From: an uncultured Sutterella sp.
GTDB lineage: Bacteria > Pseudomonadota > Gammaproteobacteria > Burkholderiales > Burkholderiaceae_F
Direction: 5' to 3'
Assembly: GCA_900544335.1 (NCBI GenBank)
Contig: UQUS01000035.1
Location: 1-12,994, forward strand
DNA length: 12,994 nucleotides
How positions within the stretch are numbered: the first letter of the stretch is position 1; every line of letters begins with the position of its first letter. A program made the translations under genes and the position numbers. A model generated the notes under the pieces. It searched no databases. It was not told the origin of the DNA and worked only from the letters and a program-made list of their open reading frames with translations. This document shows positions 8,201 to 12,994 of the stretch, piece by piece.

Positions 8201-8610
8201 CCGTTTTATACGGGCTGACCGATCGTATTCGTCGCCCGGGACCGGACTTTTTCGATGCAATTCCGCCGGACGTCATTCAAAAGTTGCGCGAAGCCAATAC
8301 CGACGTTCGGTCCGCCAAAAGCCTTGTCGGGTTCTCGCCCGTTGACGTTACAAACGCGCTGTACCGCATCAGCAGCACCATTCGCGCCGTTGATTCGGAT
8401 TACACACAAGTGTTTTCCATCCCCTATACGAAGGTTCAGGTCGATTCTTTCCTTTCCAAGGACTACTCGGCAGAACCCTTTGTTCTATACGTTCCGAAAG
8501 AGCACTTCCTCAAAGAGGGTCTAAAGGTCGGCGACCGCATTCAGGCGACGTTTGAACTTTCCGTATGCATCGATAGCGTTGAGACTAAACCGAAGGTAAC
8601 CCTAAATTGA
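5263..8610 (+). CDS. Large Sel1-repeat protein of unknown function (1115 aa)
   Basis: I do not recognise the full-length protein. It has no signal peptide or membrane span, so a cytoplasmic location is inferred. Residues 1-325 have no identifiable family. Residues ~330-485 look beta-rich and end in VVIPKSALPKGRIKKGQTVAL. Residues ~540-790 form Sel1-like (TPR-related) helical repeats. The clearest is LVQSAAGGNMKALYALARA with GIGATKNSD (649-679); others lie at 540-597 and 722-763, and the block closes with EARHLRESAQSELTAELIEQ, typical of Sel1 ends. Residues ~870-1104 are again beta-rich, and YVPKEHFLKEGLKVGDRIQA (1076-1095) resembles the earlier module. Sel1 repeats usually scaffold protein-protein contacts. 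The ATG is the first after an in-frame TAG at 5245; the ribosome binding site is weak. Codon use looks like that of the neighbouring housekeeping genes. It overlaps the next gene by 4 bp. Confidence 0.85.
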   Translation: MACTLTGIPGFELTRSEELLATYRPKLTDLLTRLMGQKEATAFLRSPRVAVYGTREAFPDGVREVCFASSLPRYTVYYMPTDLVYIAANGVDKPGFIPELLAEVAVVPYLGSLAYTKSYDAGWDVFIKKTDMAQFLSRINFRNAFDPNGIHNRNRQAFVQALSPWEETLFSVRKDSKHPIYKLLKFALKNAADFIRQSPEPFIKKHYRHSKSIAECSLSSVVSIAPFSLPSPKEIFGDQADTILTNDRFQEAFTTPKLPRIPGHLPAWTTSPDDTFPFDDTKTVRPIADLSLRPFARLQSRMVYPENLEPINAVRTFSADFPQNELEVGVTLPFVKNTMYTISQITRVQVSPNLNWAVLSLLPQEAKHPIRALSATWGMQAERLKTGFRYSASLSFWASAINLEVPKRFTYGSSEKFPILTVPAVFDCRLDKCTFSGVDYILMRCCIRQDTVTVVIPKSALPKGRIKKGQTVALTGFYTVGELREASFDSNAFDAFSLDPNHFRANRTIPRFQFSNPGIGLFHQALTIRPTSERLRKTRLRLMYDAAHHDYMPACGHLGISLFRVSAEHIQAEAFAAQLLGKAAAHEYVPAIRFLVLSPKTEHFVPRDIRWALTELLAKRFNDSDAQLAYYRYLQSKTDKTDERNLAWLVQSAAGGNMKALYALARAHALGIGATKNSDLTRGLILSALTRGVECAKYWAAGLACLGERFFTLSTPEIETSLKQFAQNGLPANILLLGLFYQYGKTGNPKAPLIAFCLFSWVEHTLHDEEARHLRESAQSELTAELIEQMPIFNVWEELNIPSPPESRPISSLTAPLETGPINLHPFFLEQLDPTIRTTSDVVPSERLMRQLAFMAENSRPVRLGLLRDNPRPVDAVVRLTGHGVDTDCTTIDRSMLLVTAIRVDDGQPWDVAGVYPIFQDGTHVPVYLHGAAQSEQGVCALLGITPFSDTRGPMSSLLAFDPLWPDQHSLYRTNERYKAVLYGLTDRIRRPGPDFFDAIPPDVIQKLREANTDVRSAKSLVGFSPVDVTNALYRISSTIRAVDSDYTQVFSIPYTKVQVDSFLSKDYSAEPFVLYVPKEHFLKEGLKVGDRIQATFELSVCIDSVETKPKVTLN
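8592..8609 (+). promoter_or_regulatory. Shine-Dalgarno and TTG start overlapping the upstream stop
   Basis: GAAGG (8592-8596) lies 10 bp before TTG at 8607-8609, whose last two bases begin the TGA stop (8608-8610) of the preceding gene. The frame has a TAA at 8586 and no ATG until near the C-terminus, so TTG is the only start that yields the signal peptide. The TTGA overlap implies translational coupling. Confidence 0.7.
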
Positions 8611-9869
8611 GGACATCCCTTTGCCTTGCGCTTGTGGGCGTTGCCACCCTCATTGCAGGCGGCTCGGCCCGAGCCTTAGAAAGCCGCCTGCCGTATGCGG
8701 CAAGCCTTACGGCTCCGGACGAGCAAAGCGTCCGGGCTCTGGCCTATATCGAGGCTTCGCGCGTCGGATCAACACTTTTGCAAAGGATTGAAAGCGAGAG
8801 TTTTGCGCAAGAGCTCACGGACAGAGAAACGAAAATTGCATTCTTATCGGACGCCTCCGACCGAGTCTTGCCGGACTTTCAACGGCTTCTTGTGACCGAG
8901 GGCTTCGATGCCTTCAATATTCTCAGTACCAGCCAGACCCCGCGTTTTAAGACGCGCCTGAAGCACTCGGTGTGCGTTGTCTTACAAACCAAGAAAAAAC
9001 AACCGAAGACCCCGAAGCCGATTCTCATCACATCCGAGCTTTCGGATGCGAAAACAACGGCGGCTGCCTTCGGACTTGCCAAACTCTTCGAAGACTTTCG
9101 CATCGAAGCACAAACACCGCTTTGGATTTGCGCTCGGTCCGACAACCCTGCGTCCTCGGGGGAACTAGCAGGAAAGGCGCACTTTGCGTCCCACATTCTT
9201 TTAAGCGGGTCCTCTCCGGATGCATTTATCAATTACCTCGGTCAGGAATCCACGCGATTACTGTTCCGAGAGCGGGCCTGGGACTGGATTCGAGACGATT
9301 CCAACAGAGCGCAAAAAGTAGCCAATCAAGTTTTGGAATCTCTTTCGAACACAAAAAGCCGTTGGGATACCGACAAAACCTCGCCGTGGTCTCAAACACA
9401 ACTGACGGGCGTGCAATGCAAGAAGTCCTTCATCTCCTCGGTACGCAACACCTGCTGGTTTGACTTGACCGTCACGTCTCGTAGCCAAGTGGCCCTGTCG
9501 GAGCGAACGGAAGAACTTTTAAGTCTCGCCTTAAACGAGACTCGAAAAGCCAATAAGAGCCTGGCCTCGCCGAAGGGAAAGCCCGCCGTCACGTTGTCGC
9601 TTCCGAAAAATAGTCGCATCAAACCGATTGCGGGCGACCCTGAAAAACTTCGGACTCTTGCCGCCTGGCGTGCCTCTTTAACGCAAACACCGAGTCGCCC
9701 CGGGTATCTGAGCTCTCGCTTTATCCGGCCGCACGTTGTCGGTGACAAAGCCCAGGCCATTCCGCTTCTGACGCTTTCGGCCTACGGCAAAGAAAAGCCA
9801 GAAACCACGACACTTCTGACAATCCTGGCTAAGACCCTGCTTCTCATGGCCGATTCCCCGTTGCAATAA
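8607..9869 (+). CDS. Exported protein, possible degenerate M20-type peptidase
   Basis: The 420-residue product begins with a signal peptide (MRTSLCLALVGVATLIAGG, with SARA at 20-23 as a likely cleavage site), so it is exported, probably to the periplasm. By eye the order of elements resembles M20 metallopeptidases. The N-terminal helices are at 42-100. A core strand-helix, PILITSELSDAKTTAAAFGLAKL, is at 138-160, where the family has an HxD metal site. A segment like the dimerisation domain (SVRNTCWFDLTVTSRSQ, 278-294, then SERTEELLSLAL) follows. The tail, FIRPHVVGDKAQAIPLLTLSAYG (372-394), resembles the family's C-terminal end. The HxD motif is replaced by SELSD and no Glu-Glu pair is seen in the expected place; only four histidines remain. 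If the relation is real, the protein is catalytically dead and may bind peptides or act structurally. The assignment is tentative; 'unknown exported protein' is the safe name. It is the last gene of the plus-strand operon and converges on serS. Confidence 0.75.
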   Translation: MRTSLCLALVGVATLIAGGSARALESRLPYAASLTAPDEQSVRALAYIEASRVGSTLLQRIESESFAQELTDRETKIAFLSDASDRVLPDFQRLLVTEGFDAFNILSTSQTPRFKTRLKHSVCVVLQTKKKQPKTPKPILITSELSDAKTTAAAFGLAKLFEDFRIEAQTPLWICARSDNPASSGELAGKAHFASHILLSGSSPDAFINYLGQESTRLLFRERAWDWIRDDSNRAQKVANQVLESLSNTKSRWDTDKTSPWSQTQLTGVQCKKSFISSVRNTCWFDLTVTSRSQVALSERTEELLSLALNETRKANKSLASPKGKPAVTLSLPKNSRIKPIAGDPEKLRTLAAWRASLTQTPSRPGYLSSRFIRPHVVGDKAQAIPLLTLSAYGKEKPETTTLLTILAKTLLLMADSPLQ

Positions 9870-9914
9870 CAGGGACCCGCGGCGCCGACGCGTCTACCCT
9901 TGACCCTTCAATCT

Positions 9915-9952
9915 AAAAAAACACCCCTTGAGGTATTTAGCCCCAAAGGGTG
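9915..9952 (-). terminator. Intrinsic terminator downstream of serS
   Basis: On the minus strand CACCCTTTGGGG (9952-9941) pairs over 12 bp, with two G-T pairs, with CCTCAAGGGGTG (9933-9922) around a 7-nt loop and is followed by seven T residues. On the plus strand the same stem has two mismatches and no good T-run, so it primarily serves serS and at best weakly stops the convergent operon. The remaining 9870-10026 region shows no gene. Confidence 0.85.
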
Positions 9953-10026
9953 CATGTTTATTCTCGTTAACCGCCTAGATTATGAAATCGTCATACACCT
10001 AAGAGGTCAAGGGATTTGACGAAAAT

Positions 10027-11325
10027 TTAGGCCTTGTTGGGAACGAGTTTTTCAACTCCCCCCATATACGGACGCAACACCTCGGGAACCGTCACCGACC
10101 CGTCGGCGTTCTGATAGTTTTCAAGCACGGCAACGAGCGTACGCCCCACCGCAAGTCCCGAGCCGTTTAACGTGTGCACATAGTGGGGCTTGCCGTCCGC
10201 TCCCTTGTAGCGGGTTCCCATACGGCGCGCCTGGAAGGCCTCGCAGTTCGAGCAGGAGCTGATTTCGCGGTACGTGTTCTGACCGGGCAACCAGACTTCG
10301 AGGTCATAGGTCTTAGCCGAACTAAAACCCATATCGCCCGTGCAGAGCAAAACCACGCGGTACGGAAGCCCGAGCTTTTGCAAAATCACTTCGGCGTTGT
10401 GCGTAAGTTCCTCCAAGTGCTCATAGCTATCGTTATCCCGCGTAATACGAACCATTTCGACCTTATCGAATTGGTGTTGACGAATCATGCCGCGCGTATC
10501 GCGACCGTAGGCACCGGCTTCCGATCTAAAGCACGGCGTGTGTGCCGTCACCTTAATCGGCAAGTCCGAATCCTTGAGCATGAGGCCGGAGACCTGATTG
10601 GTCAATGTCACTTCCGCTGTCGGAATCAGGTAGAGAAGATCGCCTTTACCTTGCTGACCGCCCTTTTTCGCGGCGAACAAGTCTTCTTCAAACTTGGGTA
10701 ACTGGCCCGTACCGCGCATCGTATCGGCCGTCACGATATACGGCGTGTAGCACTCGGTATAGCCGTGCAGCTGTGTGTGCGTATCGAGCATGAACTGCGC
10801 AATCGCGCGGTGCAGGCGCGCAACCTGTCCCTTCATAAAGCAAAAACGGGCGCCCGACAACTTGGCGGCTACGTCAAAATCCATCCCTAAAGGCGCGCCG
10901 ACATCGACGTGGTCTTTAATCGGGAAATCAAACTTGCGGGGCTCACCCCAACGACGCTGCTCAACATTGTCGCGCTCGTCACGACCGACGGGAACCGAAG
11001 GATCGGGTAGGTTCGGAATGCGCATCAAAAGGTCCGTAAGACGAGAGCGCACGTCAGTAAGTTCATTTTCCAAGTCGACCAATTCCCCGGGAATCGCCGC
11101 GGCTTTTTTCATCAACTCGGAGGCATCCTGTCCGGCCTTCTTTGCCTGTCCGATTTGTTTCGACAAACTGTTGCGTTCGGCCTGAAGGACTTCGGTCTTG
11201 GTCTGAACGGCCTTGCGTTCTTCTTCCAGTGCGTTGAACTCCTTTTCCGGGAAGGCAAAAGGTCGCGTCGCTAAGCGCGCGATGACTTCCGGTAGGTTCT
11301 TGCGAAGAAGATTAATATCGAGCAT
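10027..11325 (-). CDS. serS: Seryl-tRNA synthetase
   Basis: This class II aminoacyl-tRNA synthetase charges tRNA-Ser (and tRNA-Sec) with serine in the cytoplasm. From the start MLDINLLRKN the product has 432 residues, the normal length. Residues ~30-98 form the antiparallel coiled-coil arm that contacts the long variable arm of tRNA-Ser. TAEVTL (236-241) carries the serine-binding TxE. Motif 2 is FRSEAGAYGRDTRG (266-279). Motif 3 is GSGLAVGRTLVAVLENYQ (388-405). The ATG at 11325 is preceded by GGAG at a 9-bp spacing; an upstream in-frame TTG at 11373 would add 16 residues that the family lacks. It lies 122 bp downstream of rarA on the same strand. Confidence 0.97.
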   Translation of the reverse strand: MLDINLLRKNLPEVIARLATRPFAFPEKEFNALEEERKAVQTKTEVLQAERNSLSKQIGQAKKAGQDASELMKKAAAIPGELVDLENELTDVRSRLTDLLMRIPNLPDPSVPVGRDERDNVEQRRWGEPRKFDFPIKDHVDVGAPLGMDFDVAAKLSGARFCFMKGQVARLHRAIAQFMLDTHTQLHGYTECYTPYIVTADTMRGTGQLPKFEEDLFAAKKGGQQGKGDLLYLIPTAEVTLTNQVSGLMLKDSDLPIKVTAHTPCFRSEAGAYGRDTRGMIRQHQFDKVEMVRITRDNDSYEHLEELTHNAEVILQKLGLPYRVVLLCTGDMGFSSAKTYDLEVWLPGQNTYREISSCSNCEAFQARRMGTRYKGADGKPHYVHTLNGSGLAVGRTLVAVLENYQNADGSVTVPEVLRPYMGGVEKLVPNKA

Positions 11326-11447
11326 TCGTATGTTCTCCAAATCACGGCGCGGGGCACTTTTGCATCCGAACAAAAGTCTCGTCGCTCAAAGTAAAGTTTC
11401 GTAATTTTCGTCCCTTTGTGCGGTAACTGCAAATTTCAGCAAAGGCT

Positions 11448-12827
11448 TTAATGCCGCGCCTTGCCCGAGCGTCGCGCCTTCTGATCTAAGGCACGCAATC
11501 TTTGAAGCTTTTCGGCAATCTTAATTTCCAGCCCGCGATCGGTCGGCTCATACCAGTGCATCGCTTCAAGACCCTTGGGTAGATACGTCTCACCTGCGGC
11601 ATACGCCCCTTCTTCGTCATGCGCATAGCGGTACCCGGCGTGGTACCCGAGCTCTTTCATCAGTTTCGTGGGAGCGTTTCTCAAATGCATAGGCACAGGG
11701 CGCGTTCCGTCTTCTTTGACGAAGGCACGAACGGCATTAAAGGCCGTGTAGACGGAATTACTCTTGGGAGCGACGGACATGTAGACCACGGCCTGAGCAA
11801 TGGCAAGTTCCCCTTCCGGGCTTCCGAGCCGCTCGTAGATATCGGCGGCGTTTAGCGCCAATTCCGTGGCTCTCGGGTCGGCAAGCGAGATGTCTTCGAT
11901 GGCCATGCGAATCACGCGGCGGGCGATATAACGCGGGTCGCATCCGCCGTCGAGCATGCGCACGAGCCAATAAAGAGCAGCATCCGGGTTCGACCCGCGC
12001 ACGCTCTTATGAAGAGCACTGATTTGGTCGTAAAAGTTTTCTCCGCCTTTATCAAAGCGTCGTAATGTGGCCGGAAGAGTTTTTCGCAAAAAGTCCGCCG
12101 TCAGAACCTTCACGGAACGGTCTCGCGCCATTCCGCTTGCGACATCAAGAGCGTTTAAAAGGCGTCTGGCATCGCCGTCTGCCAAATCAATCAAAATCTC
12201 ACGGGCTTTGGGATCGACTGAAACGAAGGTAATCTGCGTTTTCAACGCACGATCTAAGAGTTCACTTAAATCATCGCGGGTCAAACTCTCGAGCACGTAA
12301 ACGGCAGAGCGGCTTAAGAGCGCGGAATTGACCTCGAAGGAAGGGTTTTCCGTCGTCGCGCCGACAAAGACAAAAAGACCGCTTTCCACATGCGGCAAGA
12401 AGGCGTCTTGCTGGCTTTTATTAAAGCGATGCACTTCGTCGACAAAAACAAGCGTGGGCTTGCCGGTTTGAGCCATATGCAGTTTGGCGGACTCTACGGC
12501 TTCGCGAATTTCTTTGACGCCGCTTAAAACGGCGGAAATGGCGATATAGGGCAAACCGAAGGCATCGGCCATCAATCGCGCCAGTGTCGTTTTACCGACT
12601 CCCGGGGGCCCCCACAGAATCATCGAATGCGGACGCTTGGTCTCAAAGGCCACCCGCAAAGGCTGCCCCGGAGCAATAAGCTTTTTTTGTCCTATGACCT
12701 CATCGATCGATTTCGGGCGCATGCGATCGGCCAAGGGCCTAAGCGATTCATCGGGAACGGCACGTAAGGCGTGCGGTAAAGGACGCGCATCCGCAACCGG
12801 GTCGTTATCAAATAAGTCTTGAGTCAT
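11448..12827 (-). CDS. rarA: Replication-associated recombination protein A (AAA+ ATPase)
   Basis: RarA (MgsA) is a clamp-loader-like AAA+ ATPase that acts at stalled replication forks with SSB. The product from MTQDLFDND has 459 residues, close to the ~447 of the E. coli protein. Walker A is GPPGVGKT (73-80), Walker B LVFVDEVHRF (126-135), sensor 1 GATTENPSF (156-164), and the arginine-finger region is LLSR (170-173). The C-terminal tetramerisation region includes GGCDPRYIARRVIRMAIEDISLADP. The ATG at 12827 was chosen because the family starts shortly before LADRMRPKSIDEVIGQ; an in-frame TTG at 12872 would add 15 unrelated residues. No strong Shine-Dalgarno is visible. It precedes serS in the order usual for betaproteobacteria. 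Confidence 0.96.
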   Translation of the reverse strand: MTQDLFDNDPVADARPLPHALRAVPDESLRPLADRMRPKSIDEVIGQKKLIAPGQPLRVAFETKRPHSMILWGPPGVGKTTLARLMADAFGLPYIAISAVLSGVKEIREAVESAKLHMAQTGKPTLVFVDEVHRFNKSQQDAFLPHVESGLFVFVGATTENPSFEVNSALLSRSAVYVLESLTRDDLSELLDRALKTQITFVSVDPKAREILIDLADGDARRLLNALDVASGMARDRSVKVLTADFLRKTLPATLRRFDKGGENFYDQISALHKSVRGSNPDAALYWLVRMLDGGCDPRYIARRVIRMAIEDISLADPRATELALNAADIYERLGSPEGELAIAQAVVYMSVAPKSNSVYTAFNAVRAFVKEDGTRPVPMHLRNAPTKLMKELGYHAGYRYAHDEEGAYAAGETYLPKGLEAMHWYEPTDRGLEIKIAEKLQRLRALDQKARRSGKARH

Positions 12828-12910
12828 ACTCAAAAAACACGTAAAGAAAGTACCGGCAACTTCAAAATGCAAATTCTAACAACCCGGGAACCAGTCTCGG
12901 CCGTTTTTCA

Positions 12911-12950
12911 GGCAATAAAAAACCCCCGTCTCCCGAAGGAAACGAGGGTT
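12911..12950 (-). terminator. Intrinsic terminator of the rRNA operon
   Basis: On the minus strand a 13-bp uninterrupted stem (12950-12938 with 12933-12921, two G-T pairs) is closed by a TTCG tetraloop. It is followed by a T-rich tract (GGGGGTTTTTTATT). It starts 10 nt after the 5S rRNA end. Confidence 0.94.
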
Positions 12951-12960
12951 CAAAAGAAAT

Positions 12961-12994
12961 AGCCTGGCAGTGACCTACTTTCACTGGAAATACA
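12961..12994 (-). rRNA. rrf: 5S rRNA, 3' end (continues beyond the window)
   Basis: The minus strand reads GTGAAAGTAGGTCACTGCCA and then GGCT, which matches the 3' end of bacterial 5S rRNA (compare E. coli GAGAGTAGGGAACTGCCAGGC). Only the last ~34 nt are inside the window. The strong terminator directly downstream supports this as the end of an rRNA operon. Confidence 0.88.

Noticed and set aside
9897..10013. Nine-base inverted repeat CCCTTGACC / GGTCAAGGG flanking the serS terminator region.
   Set aside because: The arms are about 100 bp apart and short; no transposase or target duplication accompanies them, and the real terminator lies inside.
9954..10019. A 21-codon plus-strand ORF (MFILVNRLDYEIV...) between the convergent operons.
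   Set aside because: It is very short, begins next to the terminator stem, has no convincing ribosome binding site and matches no family I know.
12873..12901. Possible rarA promoter with -10 TAGAAT on the minus strand.
   Set aside because: The -35 position reads GCCGAG, far from consensus, and there is no other support.

Overview
The window is a mosaic. From about 1530 to the end it reads as one continuous chromosomal stretch of a betaproteobacterium, most likely of the Sutterellaceae. This is an inference from the protein sequences, the hom-thrC and rarA-serS gene orders and the fairly high GC of that part. The first ~1.5 kb is visibly more AT-rich and carries fragments of Bacteroidetes-type polysaccharide-degradation genes plus a tRNA-Gly. 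The two parts meet abruptly inside two truncated genes, so an assembly join (both lineages live in the gut) is the first explanation to test, before horizontal transfer.

Layout. 2-74 (-): tRNA-Gly(UCC). 104-860 (-): N-terminal ~250 residues of a secreted GH115-type alpha-glucuronidase, which stops matching its family just before the tRNA. 857-~1534 (-): C-terminal part of a GH2-type glycosidase, overlapping the GH115 start by 4 bp; its upstream half is missing. ~1530-2268 (-): a two-fold repeated multi-pass membrane protein cut at its 3' end by the junction. 2329-5042 (-): a hom-thrC operon (homoserine dehydrogenase, threonine synthase) with a clear sigma70 promoter at 5103-5131 and a strong terminator at 2280-2316.

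5263-9869 (+): a divergently transcribed two-gene operon of unrecognised function. The first gene encodes an 1115-residue protein with Sel1-like helical repeats flanked by two apparent pairs of related beta-rich modules. The second gene starts with TTG inside the stop codon of the first and encodes a 420-residue protein with a signal peptide, which looks like a degenerate M20-type peptidase lacking the metal-binding residues. This pair is the most novel content of the window.

9915-12994 (-): serS with its terminator, then rarA upstream of it, then the terminator and 3' end of a 5S rRNA gene. An rRNA operon therefore ends immediately upstream of rarA-serS. No CRISPR array, insertion sequence, prophage or defence gene was seen, and no stretch over 300 bp is without a gene.
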